Shown piece by piece: positions 1 to 10,513 of a stretch of DNA of 64,000 nucleotides. Source of the DNA: Carettochelys insculpta (Eukaryota; Chordata; Testudines; Carettochelyidae); NCBI RefSeq assembly GCF_033958435.1, contig NC_134139.1:202785501-202849500 (forward strand), written 5' to 3'. The translations under genes and the position numbers were made by a program. The notes beneath the pieces were generated by a model. It was not told where the DNA came from. It was given only the letters and a program-made list of their open reading frames with translations, and did not search any database. Positions within the stretch are counted from its first letter, which is position 1. Every line of letters begins with the position of its first letter.

Positions 1-1097
1 AGTGGCAAGACCAGAGCAGGAGGGTCGCTCGCAGGGTCGCCATCCGTGTGGGTTTCCCTAGACATGACCTCTTCCCTAGTCCTCCCGTCTCTGTCCAGGT
101 GGACTTTGGAAATCTGAAAATGTGCATGATTTCTCCTGGCCTTCCCAGCTGGGTGGCTGGAGGGGCAGCTGCTCTCACCTGCCCAGCCGAGAAAGCAGTG
201 CCACGGCCAGCAGCAGTGCAGAAGGAAGGATGGCAAGAAAGTACCACCTCACTCTTCCTCCTGCGCTGCTGCTGGTGGTGGCACTGACTTCTGAGCTGGA
301 TGTTCTACCAGTAACCACTAACCACGCCCCCTCTCATTCCCACCAATGCCCAGCTACTGATTCCCACGAATTCCCAGCTACACCCCTCTGATTCCCAGCC
401 ACTCCCCTTACAAGGCAGTGCTGCTCCCAGCAGGAGTAGAGAAGGAAGGGAGACAATAGCATAGGATGCCACCCTTCCTTCTGCACCAGTGCTGGGGGTG
501 GCACTGCCTTTCCAGCTGCCCTACTGGAACACAGCACTACCACCAGCAGTGGCACAGACGGAAGGACAGCTGTGCTGCTCTTGGTGATAGTGCTGCCTCC
601 TGAGCTGGGTGCCTGGCCAGTTGCACCCACTCCCTGACCACCCCGTTTGGAAGACAGCCCCAGCACCAGCATCAGTGCAGAGGGAAGGAAGGCAATAGCA
701 CATCCTTCCGACCTTCCTTCTGTGCTCTTGCTAGTGGCGGCACTGACTTCTGAACGGAATGGCCTGCCAGCGGTCACTGCTCTGCTGCCCCCCACTTCCA
801 AAACAGCGCCGCCACCAGCAGCAGTGCAGGAGAAAGAGTGGCAGTCCAAATCAGACCGTGCCGCCCGTCCTTCTGTGCTGCTGCTGGAGGCAGCGCTGCC
901 ATTCGACCTGAGTGCCCAGACAGTGACCACTGCTCTCCAGCCACCCAGCTGGGAAGGCCATGAAAAATCATGGACATTTTCCAAGATTTCCAAGATCGGC
1001 CCGGAGGGAGATCTGAGGACCGAAGAAGAGGTCATGCCTGGGAAAGCCTGCACGGTGGTGAGCCCGCTCGCGACTGTCCTACTCCGGCCATGCCACC
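1..1097. repeat. Large imperfect inverted repeat with internal hairpin units, cut by the window start
   Basis: The sequence from base 1 to about 295 reads, with substitutions and small indels, as the reverse complement of about 770-1097. For example CCCAGCTGGGTGGCTGGAG near 158 is mirrored near 935, and the stretch starting AGTGGCA at base 1 is mirrored at the 1097 end. Between and inside the arms, units of roughly 100 bp recur in alternating orientation. Each has an arm like CAGCAGCAGTGCAGAAGGAA followed by its complement (around 207/256, 429/472, 664/711 and 813/868). The open frames on both strands here encode similar peptides because the DNA is self-complementary; I see no gene. The left arm probably continues outside the window. 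No known family recognised. Confidence 0.75.
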
Positions 1098-1251
1098 CCT
1101 TCCCGGGTTGGGACACCCAGTGGGAGAAAGGCTGCACTTGGAGATTCCACAATGACCCCGAGGTCCAACATGGCTTACCATTTCCCACAACTTCCTCCTT
1201 GTGGGTCTCTGCTGGCTGGATTGGGTCAGGGCCTTGCCTCGGATGGAGCCA

Positions 1252-1735
1252 GGGGACCATGTCGCCCCTCTTCCTCCCCAATGGAGGTCACAGCTCAGAT
1301 GGAGCCTCTGGAGGACGACATCACTCTTCTCTTCCTCCGCAATGGAGGTCACAGGATCAGATGGTGTGGAGGACCATGTCTCTCTTCTCTTCCTCCCCAA
1401 TGGAGGTTACAGGTCAGATGGAGTCTCTGGAGGACCATGTCTCTCTTCTCTTCCTCCCCAATGGAGGTTACAGGTCAGATGGAGACTCTGGAGGACCATG
1501 TATCTATTGTATTCTTCCACAATGGAAGTCACAGGATCAGATGGAGCCTCCGGACGACCATGTCTCTCTTCTCTTCCTCCCCAATGGAGGTGACAGGTCA
1601 GATGAAGACTCTGAAGGACAATTTGTCTCTCCTCTGCCTCCCCAATGGAAGTCACAGGATCAGATGGAGCCTCCGGACGACCATGTCTCTCTCCTCTTCC
1701 TCCCCAATGGAGGTGACAGGATGGAGCCTCAGTGA
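1252..1735. repeat. 61-bp minisatellite, about 8 copies
   Basis: A unit containing CATGTCTCTCTTCTCTTCCT, then CCCCAATGGAGGT and CAGATGGAG, recurs with starts near 1257, 1316, 1375, 1436, 1497, 1559, 1619 and 1682. The spacing is close to 61 bp. Since 61 is not a multiple of three, successive units are read in successive frames, which explains the long overlapping + frames (647-1735, 1152-1958). They are not evidence for a gene. Confidence 0.9.
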
Positions 1736-3229
1736 CTTCTGGGTTTTGTCAGAATCACTTTTCTATTGGGCCCCTTTTCTCTTTGGGGTTATCTCTGCTC
1801 TAGCAGCCCTTGCAGAGTCGGAAAATCTCCTCCCAGGTCAGCCGGTAGATGTCCTTGGCTGGGGTATGGACAGTCACAGCTTATCACCAAGTTCTCTAGT
1901 CTGGGGAGCTGTGCTGACTTCTAAAAGAAAGGAAGGAGGGGTTGGGGGGCTCCATTAGCATTGTACCATCAGCATCCAATCACCCCGAGGTCAGCAGTCT
2001 TTCTCCTCGAGTCCCTCTTCTGAAGACACCATGCGGAAAGAACTAGAGCTAGATCCTCAGCTCTTTCGGCCCCCAAGGAGCCCTAGAGCAAAGGGACGTG
2101 GACAGGGCCTTCTTGGATCTTATTGGATTGTCAGATGAACCTACAAAGAGTTGTTGCAGCCATTGTTCTAGGTTTGCACCAAATGCTGGGGAACGTGGCC
2201 CAGTGAGATGGCTATGGAAAGGTGTCACTCGCTCTACTGATGCTCCCTCCTCTGCCACAAGCCTGGAAGGACTAGCAATTTGGGCATGTGATTGGATTCC
2301 TTTAACCGTTAGACTCTCATGCCCAAACACAGCCAGGGCCCTAACATGAAATTCCCAACCCCTTCCCCTGTCACTGAAGGAGAAAAGGCCTTGCATAACT
2401 CTCTTTCCCACTTCCCCTCTGAATGGAAAGTGAACCTGCCCCCTGCCACTGCTGACCGTGCTCACCTCCAAGATGCATTGGAGACCATCTCTGTCTGGGG
2501 ACTTCCCCCCAGCAAGTTCCCCACCATGACATCCCTCTGGTCAGACAAAGGCCTTCTGCAGTGCCTGCAAAAAAGGAAGAGCCATAGATCACAACTGGGA
2601 AACTGGGGAAAACCTCCTCCTCCTCCCACTCCAGAGACTCCCGCTTGGCCATTCCGCATCCAGACTCTTACCTTCGAAACGCTGACCTCAAAATCAGCAA
2701 TAGGGAAGGAGAAAACGCCAACGAGTTTCCAGCTCATGCTCAAGTACATCACTCCTAATTCTCTCAGTCCCCAACGAGAGACCTTGAGAAGGAGTCTTGC
2801 TGCTGGAGAGGTGGCCTCTGCATTGTGCCTCTGTCCTGACCCTGGCTTATATCAGGATCAGGAGGTGATGTCACCACCTCCACCTTCTATCCCCTTTGTG
2901 AGGTCTCCACCACACCAAACCTGCCTTATATGGCTGTGTTGTAACCCTGGACAGCCTCTGGGGAGGTTTGGGTAGGATTATCGTATCTGACTTTCAAAAA
3001 AGAGGCCACCTCGAAGAGGGAGTGTATCTATATCAGTATCTACCCACTCACGTTGGATTCATGTCCTTGATATACTACAACACAGTAACACAACATGACT
3101 TGATAGATACTGCTACAGATACTCTCCCTCTCAGGGATGGCCCCGTTTTTATATGGTGATCCTGTCAGTGGCTAGCCCTGCTCAAATGTAGCCTGACTTA
3201 AACCATCGGTTCTTGTAGAAAAGCACAGT
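1736..3229. other. Unassigned sequence, no gene recognised
   Basis: Contains short open frames on both strands (for example 2098-2349 and 2319-2975 on +) that resemble nothing I know and lack visible exon structure. It may include old, unrecognised repeat sequence between the minisatellite and the first CR1 fragment. Confidence 0.4.
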
Positions 3230-4480
3230 CTCCTCCACCACCTCACTGAGCAATGGACCTACCCTGTCCTTGGTCTTCCTCCTTCTTTTCATGTTTTTAT
3301 AAAAAGTCGTCTTGTTTTGCTTTAGGCCTGTAGCTAGTTTTAGCTCATTTTGTGCTGTTGCCTTTCTAATCTTGCCCCTGTATTGCAGTGTTGTTTGCCT
3401 ATTTTCAGCCTTTTCATTTGTCCTAGTTTCTATTTTTTAGATGATTCCTTTTTTATTTGGAGATCATGCCAGCTGTCCTGGTTAAACCAAGGCGGTCTTT
3501 TGCCATAGTTGCTATCTTTCCCACACAGCGGGATAGCTTGCTTTTGGCCCTTCGTAATTTCCCTTTGAAAAACTGCTAACTCTCCTCTGCTGGTTTTTCC
3601 CCTGAGTTTTGCTTCCCATGGGACCTCACCTACCAGCTCTCTGAGTTTACCAAAATCTCCCTTCCTGAAATCTATTGTCTCTGTTTTGCTCTTTTCCCTT
3701 CTACCCTTCCTTAAAATTGTGAACTCTGTGATTTCATGATCACTTTTACCCAAGCTGCCTTCCTCTTTCAAATTCTCAATCAGTTCCTCCCTATTTGTTA
3801 AAATCAAATCTAGGACAGCTCCCCCCCCGCCCACTGCTAGATTTTTCAGCCTTCTGAAATAAAAAGTTGTCTCCAATGCAGTCCAAGAACTTATTGGACA
3901 GTCTCTGCCCCATTGTGTTAGTTGCCCAACATGTATCTGGATAGTTGAAGTTCCCCATCACCACCAAAGCCTGGGCCCTGGATAATTTTGTCAGTTCTTT
4001 TGAAAAAGCCTCATCCTCCTAGGTAGGTGGCCTGTAGGAGACTCCGAGCAGCACATCACCCTTGCTTATAACCCCTTTTAGCCTAACCCCAGACATTCTC
4101 AACACAGCAGGTTCTCATGTCCGTCTCCACCTCAGTCCAAGTGGGTACATGTTTAATATCTAATGGAACACCTCCTCCCTTTTTCCCCATCTATCCTTCC
4201 TGAGCAAGCTGTACCCCTCCATACCAAAATTCCAATCACGTGTATTATCCCCCCAAGTTTCTGTGATGCCAATGATCTCACAGTTATATTTATTTATTAG
4301 CACTTCGAGTTCTTCCTGCTTGTTACCCACACTTCTTGCGTTTGTGCATAGGCATCTAAGACATTGATTTGACCTTGTCTCCCAGTGTTGCCCTGACCCC
4401 AGCCTTGGGCTGGAAGTAGCCCTGTTTTAAGCAATGTGCCCTGATTTGGTCCTCTCAGCAGTGCCTGGAAAAACCACCAA
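3230..4480 (-). mobile_element. CR1 LINE fragment
   Basis: Reads on the minus strand as CR1 ORF2 from the end of the endonuclease domain into the linker before the reverse transcriptase. The frame at 3430-3876 contains LDLILTN and a SDHE-type endonuclease motif, then the DFGKLREL and PWEAKLRGK stretch typical of CR1. It is missing its 3' part, stopping near 3230. The piece above 4232 belongs to the near-identical tract shared with 8781 onward. The rest matches the second CR1 (7780-8780) at only about 80% by eye. A dead fragment. Confidence 0.85.
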
Positions 4481-4695
4481 GATTACAGTGGCCTAGTCTT
4501 GCTTCCATCCACAGAACCAGGTCAACTGAACCTTGGATCAGGGCCCCCCGCTATTCTAAATTTGAACTTTGCATTAGAGTGTTTTATTGTTAAAAGTGTA
4601 GTTGCAATGAGTCAGCAACAGTATGAGGGCCTTAGTAAAGAACGTCCTGGAAGGTTTGGGCTTTAAAACAGGAATCACCTTGAGAAAGAGAGGTA

Positions 4696-4960
4696 CACTC
4701 ATCCCTCGCTATACGAGCACAATCGGTTCCAAAATTTCTGCTCGCAGGCGAAAACTCAAGAGAGCGACAGCTGCATGTCTGAGGGAATGGAGGGAGAAGG
4801 CTCCAGCCGCAGGGCTCTGGGTCTCCCTGCCCCTGGCCAGGGACTCTGCTCATAGAAGCGGGGGAAGTTCACTCATATAGTGAATAAAGGTAGGTAGGTA
4901 TGTTCCCCTTTTTAGCAAGTACTCATTAGTAAAGTACTTTTGTTTAGTGAGGGATGAGTG
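4696..4960. mobile_element. Pogo/Tigger-like MITE, copy 1 (uninterrupted)
   Basis: Terminal inverted repeats CACTCATCCCTCGCTA (left) and the complement of TAGTGAGGGATGAGTG (right) are flanked by TA on both sides (4694-4695, 4961-4962). A TA duplication and these TIRs suit the Tc1/mariner-pogo superfamily. No transposase remains in 265 bp. This copy preserves the empty site for the insertion seen in its twin at 9245-10222. Confidence 0.75.
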
Positions 4961-4962
4961 TA

Positions 4963-5220
4963 CTAATCAAAAACTGAGATCTTTGCAAGTGGCCATAGAT
5001 ACTGCAGAAACAGTCAGAGAGAAGGAGGCAATGAAGAAAGCAGATTTTGGTCATGAAAAAAGAACGTGCAGATCTTTGTTTAAAAGCAAAGGAAGAGAAT
5101 GCTGAACTGGAGAGAGAAACTGCTAAAAACAAAGAATATGTTGACAGGAAAATTGTTAAAGCAATCAAATCACATACACCAGTCTCGAAGATCTTGATGC
5201 CGGCTTGCAGCAGAGGTGAA
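4963..5220 (+). pseudogene. Possible retropseudogene fragment of a coiled-coil protein
   Basis: In two frames separated by a frameshift near 5050, the + strand encodes a highly charged heptad-like stretch: about 30 residues from 4964 with QVAIDTAETVREKEAMKK, then a frame starting at 5047 with KAKEENAELERETAKNKEYV. The composition (K, E, A and L rich, no introns) looks like a coiled-coil coding fragment, but I cannot name the parent gene. The same remnant is in copy 2 at 10226-10482. It could instead be part of an unknown repeat. Confidence 0.35.
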
Positions 5221-5251
5221 GTAGGCTGCTATTTTAAAAGTCTCTGGAGTA

Positions 5252-5319
5252 CAGGTGGAACCTCTCTCATCCAGCTACTCTGAGACCTCATTGGTGCCAA
5301 ATGAGGGAAATTGCCAGAC
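5252..5319. mobile_element. Truncated pogo-like MITE (GGTTGAACC family)
   Basis: Starts at a TA (5250-5251) with the same left end as the complete copies at 10514-10836 and 56931-57243. It is cut after about 68 bp by the terminus of the LTR at 5320. It differs from the 10514 copy at about 10 of 70 positions, unlike the adjoining tract, which differs at about 1%. Confidence 0.7.
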
Positions 5320-6292
5320 TGCCGCCACACGATATCGTCTGGACGGTGATGGTAAGATGAAACAAGGATAGGTGGTCGAATGGGTGCGTAGCTGATGAGG
5401 GGGGCCGAGGCCCTCCTGGGGTATCCCAAGGACCCGGTCAGACCCTGCTGCGACCCCACCGGCGGACAGTATGTGAGAGCTCCGCCCGGGGAGATGCACG
5501 TGACCCCGCCCAGATAGCACGCGGGGGGAAGGAGCTAGCGGAGATGGAGGGAGCGAGAGAAAGGAAAAATCCGGGACACGAGAATGCTAGTGCAAACAAA
5601 CTCGCAGTGTTTATTAAGTACAACTATCTATTAACGCTATCTATATTGTATTATGCTGTGCTATATTGAACTAGTCTCTAATCTATCATGCTGTCCCTTA
5701 CTATACCCATAAATAAAAATATACATCGATTAAAGAGAGTGGGGAAATTAAATTAGGTGTTCAGATTCTCAAGCCACTGGACAAGTGGGTGGTACCACGT
5801 CCCGTCATCTTCAATTATTATATATAAACTCGGAAAACAATAAATAACTAATAAATGAAAGTTACGCGGGCAGGGGAGCTACTCCCTACCCGCGGAGGTA
5901 GCAAGCGAATTTGAACAAGAAGGTTAGGATGGGGTAATCAATAATCCTTATGCTACTTATTCATCTATATTTTAATTGTCCATACTACTTATTCATCTTA
6001 ATACTATCAGTACCAATAATACTATTTAACGTTAATCTTTACATTTATATTACACAGGAAAACCTGGCCTGGGCCTTTAGGCCCGACCGATACAAAGTTA
6101 AATAAAAGATGACAAGTCCGGTAGTCTTTATTCAAAGTAGGTAGTCAAGTCCAGTAGTCATTTTAAGGTAAGTTGTCTAATCCGGTGTTTGTTGTATTTA
6201 GGTGAAGTCAGTAACTAGTAATAAAGTAGTCAGTACTTGAAAGGTCAGTTACTATGGTGGGAGTGATATTACCACAGTTCATCCAGCGAGAT
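5320..6292 (-). mobile_element. LTR retroelement fragment, minus orientation (copy A)
   Basis: Reverse complement of the 3' part of the LTR-type insertion at 16976-18763. It matches from the terminal CA (here TGCCGCC at 5320) back to about 17788 in the other copy. The polyadenylation signal AATAAA appears as TTTATT at 5610-5615, with a GT-rich stretch after it, as expected of the R region of a retroviral LTR. The 5' part is missing: at about 6293 the LTR joins directly to CR1 sequence. No target duplication and no coding sequence remain. Only an ancient LTR relic is present. Confidence 0.65.
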
Positions 6293-8960
6293 GCCTAAAC
6301 TTCCTTTGTTGCAGCTTAAGTCCATTGCCTCTTCTTCTCTCCTCAGAGGCCAAGAAGAACAAGTGTTCTCCCTCCTCCTTATGACGCCCTTTAAAATATC
6401 TGAAAACCACTATCATGTCCCCCTCAATCTTCTTTTTTCCAAGCTAAACAAGCCCAGTTCTTTCAGCCTTTCTTCATAAGTCATGTTCTCCAGACCTTTT
6501 ATCATTCTAGTTGCTCTTCGCTGGACCTTCTCTAATTTCTCCACATCTTTCTTGAATTGGGGTGCCCTGAACTGGACACAATATTCCAGCTGAGGCCTAA
6601 CCAGCGCAGAGTAGAGAGGTAGAATGATTTCTCGTGTCTTGTTCACAACACGCCTGCTAATGCATCCCAGAATCATGTTTGCTTTTTTTGCAACAGCATC
6701 ACACTGTTGACTCATATTTAACTTGTGATCTACTAAAACCCTTAGATCCCTTTCTTCTGTACTCCTTCCTAGAGAGTCTTTTTTCATTCTGTATGTGTGA
6801 AACAGATTATTCCTTCCTCAGTGCAGCACCTTACATTTATCTTTGTTAAACTTCATCCTGTTACTTCAGACCATTTCTCCAATTTATCTAGATCATTCTG
6901 AATTATGACCCTATCCTCCAAGGTAGTTGCAACCCCTCCCAGCTTGGTAGCATCTGCAAACTTAATAAGCGTACTTTCTATGCCAATATCCAAATCATTA
7001 ATGAAGATATTGAACAGAACTGGTCCGAAAACGGACCCCTGCGGAACCCCACTTGTTATGCTTTTCCAGCAGGATTGAGCACCGTTAACAACTACTCTCT
7101 GGGTACAATTAGCCAGCCAGTTATGCACCCACCTTATTGCAGCCTTATTTAAGTTGGACTTGCCTAGTTTGTCGATAAGAATATTATGCGAGACCGTATC
7201 AAATGCTTTACTAAAGTCTCGCTATACCACATCCACTGCTTCTCCCTTATCTACGAGTCTCGTTATCGTGTCAAAAAAAGCTATCAGGTTGGTTTGACAT
7301 GATTTGTTTTTTACGAAACCATGCTGGCTGTTCCCTATCACTTTACTACCTTCCAAGTGCTTGCAGATGACTTCCTTAACTACCTGCTCCACTACCTTTC
7401 CTGGCACAGAAGTTAAGCTGACTGGCCTGTAATTTCCTGGGTTGTTCTTATTCCCCTTTTTGTAGATGGGCACTATATTTGCCCTCTTCCAGTCTTCTGG
7501 AATCTCTCCTGTCTCCCATGACTTTCCAAAAATGAGGGCTCAGCTACCTCTTCTATCAGCTCCTTGAGGATTCTAGGATGCATTTCATCCGGCCCTGGTG
7601 ACTTGCAGACATCTAATTTTTCCAAATGGTTTTTAAGTTGTTCTTTTTTTATTTCAAAAACTAACTCTACCCCTTTTCCACCAGCATTCGCTATGTCAGG
7701 CATTCCTTCAGACTTCTCTGTGAAGACCGAAACAAAGTCATTAAGCATCTCTGCCATTTCTAAGTTCCCCGTTCCTGTTTCTCCCTCCTCACTGAGCAAT
7801 GGCCCTACCCTGTCCTTGGTCTTCCTCTTGTTTCTAATATATTTGTAAAAGGCCTTCTTCTTACCCTTTATGCCTGTAGCTAGTTGGAGCTCATTTTGTG
7901 CCTTAGCCTTTCTAATTATACTCCTGCATTCCTGTGTTATTTGCCTGTGTTCATTCTTTGTAATTTGTCCCAGTTTCCATTTTTTATAGGATTCCTTTTT
8001 TAGTTTGAGATCATGCAGGATCTCCTTGTTAAGCCAAGGCGGTCTTTGCCCATATTTACTATCTTTCCTACATAGGGGAATAGCTTGTTTTTGGGCCCTT
8101 AATAATGTCTCTTTGAAAAACTGCCAACTCTCCTCAGTTGTTTTTCCCCTCAGTTTTTCCTCCCATGGGATCTTACCTACCAGCTCTCTGAGTTTACCAA
8201 AATCTGCCTTCCTGAAATCCATCATCTCTATTTTGCTATTTTCCCTCCTACCACTCCTTAGAATTGTGAATTCTATGATTTCATGACCACTTTCACCCAA
8301 GCAGCCTCCCACCCTCAAATTCTCGACCAAGTCCTCCTTATTTGTTAAAATCAAATCCAGAACAGTTTCTCCCATGGTGGCTTTTTCAACTTTTTGGAAT
8401 AAAAAATTGTCTCCAATGCAGTCTAAGAACTTATTGGATAGTCTGTGCCCCGCTGTATTAGTGTCCCAGCATATATCTGGATAGTTAAAGTCCCCCATCA
8501 CCACCAAATCCTGGGCTCTGGATGATTTTGTTAGTTGTTTGAAAAAAGCATCATCCACCTCTTCCACCTGGTTAGGTGGCCTGTAGTAGACTCCTAACAG
8601 CTCATCACCCTCATTTTTTACCCCTCTTAAACTAACCCACAGACTCTCAACACGTCCATCTCCTATGTCCATCTCCACCTCAGTCCAAGTGGGCACATTT
8701 TTTATATATAAGGCAACACCTCCCCCCTTTTTTCCCTCTCTGGCTTTCCTAACCAGGCTGTAGCCTTCAATACCAACATTCCAATCACGTGTATTATCCC
8801 CCCAAGTTTCTGTGATGCCAATGATCTCACAGTTATATTTATTTATTAGCACTTCGAGTTCTTCCTGCTTGTTACCCACACTTCTTGCGTTTGTGCATAG
8901 GCATCTAAGACATTGATTTGATCTTGTCTCCCAGTGTTGCCCTGACCCCAGCCTTGGGCT
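6293..8960 (-). mobile_element. CR1 LINE, 3'-truncated, defective ORF2
   Basis: The longest CR1 in the window, read on the minus strand. The frame at 7473-8879 (468 residues) starts at the endonuclease domain ([23 protein letters not shown]) and reaches the start of the reverse transcriptase ([17 protein letters not shown]). The RT then continues in separate frames: 7222-7473 (NYRPVSLTS, QHGFVKNKSC), 6853-7128 (GVPQGSVFGPVLFNIFINDL, then FADATKLGG) and 6413-6787 (thumb/C-terminal region). Frameshifts and stops break it. The catalytic FADD box reads FADA, and the endonuclease SDH motif reads SGH, so it is dead twice over. The 3'UTR is absent: CR1 ends at 6293 against the LTR relic. Confidence 0.93.
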
Positions 8961-9244
8961 GGAAGTAGCCCTGTTTTAAGCAATGTGCCCTGATTTGGTC
9001 CTCTCAGCAGTGCCTGGAAAAACCACCAAGATTACAGTGGCCTAGTCTTGCTTCCATCCACAGAACCAGGTCAACTGAACCTTGGATCAGGGCCCCCCGC
9101 TATTCTAAATTTGAACTTTGCATTAGAGTGTTTTATTGTTAAAAGTGTAGTTGCAATGAGTCAGCAACAGTATGAGGGCCTTAGTAAAGAACGTCCTGGA
9201 AGGTTTGTGCTTTAAAACAGGAATCACCTTGAGAAAGAGAGGTA

Positions 9245-10222
9245 CACTCGTCCCTCGCTATACGAGCACAATCGGTTCCAAAATTTCTGCTCGCAGGCGA
9301 AAACTCAAGGGAGCGACAGCTGCATGTCTGAGGGAATGGAGGGAGAAGGCTCCAGCCGCAGGGCTCTGGGTCTCCCTGCCCCTGGCCAGGGACTCTGCTC
9401 ATATAAGCGGGGGAAGTTCACTCATATAAGCTGCGTCTACACGTGCACGCTACTTCGAAGTAGCGGCAGTAACTTCGAAATAGCGCCCGTCACGTCTACA
9501 CGTGTTGGGCTCTATTTCGAAGTTGAAATCGACGTTAGGCGGCGAGACGTCGAAGTCGCTAACCCTATGAGGGGATGGGAATATTGCCCTACTTCGACGT
9601 TCAACATCGAAGTAGGGACGTGTAGACGATCCGCGTCCCGCAACATCGAAATAGCGGGGTCCTCCATGGCGGCCATCAGCTGGGGGGTTGAGAGATACTC
9701 TCTCTCCAGCCCTTGCGGGGCTCTGTGGTCACCGTGGGCAGCAGCCCTTAGCCCAGGGCTTCTGGCTGCTGCTGCTGCAGCTGGGGGTCCGTGCTGCATA
9801 TACAGGGTCTGCAACTAGTTGTTGGCTCTGTGTATCTTGCACTGTTTAATGAAAGTGTGTCTGGGAGGGGCCCTTTAAGGGAGCGACTTGCTGTTGAGTC
9901 CGCCCCGTGACCCTGTCTGCAGCTGTGCCTGGCTCCCTTATTTCGATGTGTGCTACTTTGGCGTGTAGACGTTCCCTCGCTGTGCCTATTTCGATGTTGG
10001 GCTGAGCAACGTCGAAGTTGAACATCGACGTTGCCAGCCCTGGAGGACGTGTAGACGTTATTCATCGAAATAGCCTATTTCGATGTCGCAACATCGAAAT
10101 AAGCTATTTCGAAGATGGGTGCACGTGTAGACGTAGCCATAGTGAATAAAGGTAGGTAGGTATGTTCCCCTTTCTAGCAAGTACTTATTACTAAAGTACT
10201 TTTGTTTAGTGAGGGATGAGTG
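9245..10222. mobile_element. Pogo/Tigger-like MITE, copy 2, interrupted by another transposon
   Basis: Same element as 4696-4960, flanked by TA at 9243-9244 and 10223-10224. The Harbinger-like insertion at 9429-10138 splits it. Confidence 0.75.
9429..10138. mobile_element. Harbinger-like MITE (710 bp) nested in a pogo-like MITE
   Basis: Ends are inverted repeats: AGCTGCGTCTACACGTGCAC at the left, and GGCTACGTCTACACGTGCAC when the right end is reverse-complemented (18 of 20 matching). A 3-bp duplication ATA flanks it (9426-9428 and 10139-10141). The uninterrupted site at 4868-4880 has a single ATA. The termini are rich in short TTCGAA- and ATCGAAAT-type palindromes; the GC-rich centre (9660-9950) encodes nothing recognisable. 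The 3-bp duplication fits PIF/Harbinger-type transposition, but no transposase is present. Confidence 0.85.
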
Positions 10223-10513
10223 TACTAATCAAAAACTGAGATCTTTGCAAGTGGCCATAGATACTGCAGAAACAGTCAGAGAGAAGGAGGCAATGAAGAA
10301 AGCAGATTTTGGTCATGAAAAAAGAACGTGCAGATCTTTGTGTAAAAGCAAAGGAAGAGAATGCTGAACTGGAGAGAGAAACTGCTAAAAACAGAGAATA
10401 TGTTGACAGGAAAATTGTTAAAGCAATCAAATCACATACACCAGTCTCGAAGATCTTGATGCCGGCTTGCAGCAGAGGTGAAGTAGGCTGCTATTTTAAA
10501 AGTCTCTGGAGTA

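Larger units (their letters stand above)
4232..5251. repeat. Near-identical 1-kb tract, copy 1
   Basis: Matches 8781-10513 at about 99% by eye. The coordinate offset is a constant 4549, changing to 5262 only because copy 2 carries a 710-bp insertion plus a 3-bp duplication. It includes CR1 5' sequence, an unidentified 0.2-kb stretch, a pogo-like MITE and a coiled-coil-like ORF remnant. Homology continues on both sides at clearly lower identity, so the tract has sharp edges inside wider, older homology. Confidence 0.88.
8781..10513. repeat. Near-identical 1-kb tract, copy 2, with nested insertion
   Basis: Second copy of the 4232-5251 tract in the same orientation, about 4.5 kb downstream. In the 300 bp around 9120-9420 I count four substitutions and no indel. 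A 710-bp transposon interrupts it at 9429-10138. The CR1 sequence to the left and the MITE to the right are homologous to the flanks of copy 1 but much more diverged. Confidence 0.88.

Noticed and set aside
334..1281. 315-codon minus-strand frame
   Set aside because: Lies in the self-complementary repeat, and a similar peptide is encoded on the opposite strand.
647..1958. Long overlapping + strand frames (362 and 268 codons)
   Set aside because: They run through the 61-bp minisatellite and the inverted repeat; all frames stay open because the repeat lacks stops, and no protein family is recognisable.
7473..8879. Host gene with an endonuclease-like domain
   Set aside because: It is CR1 ORF2 with broken catalytic residues and frameshifts, in a repeat context.
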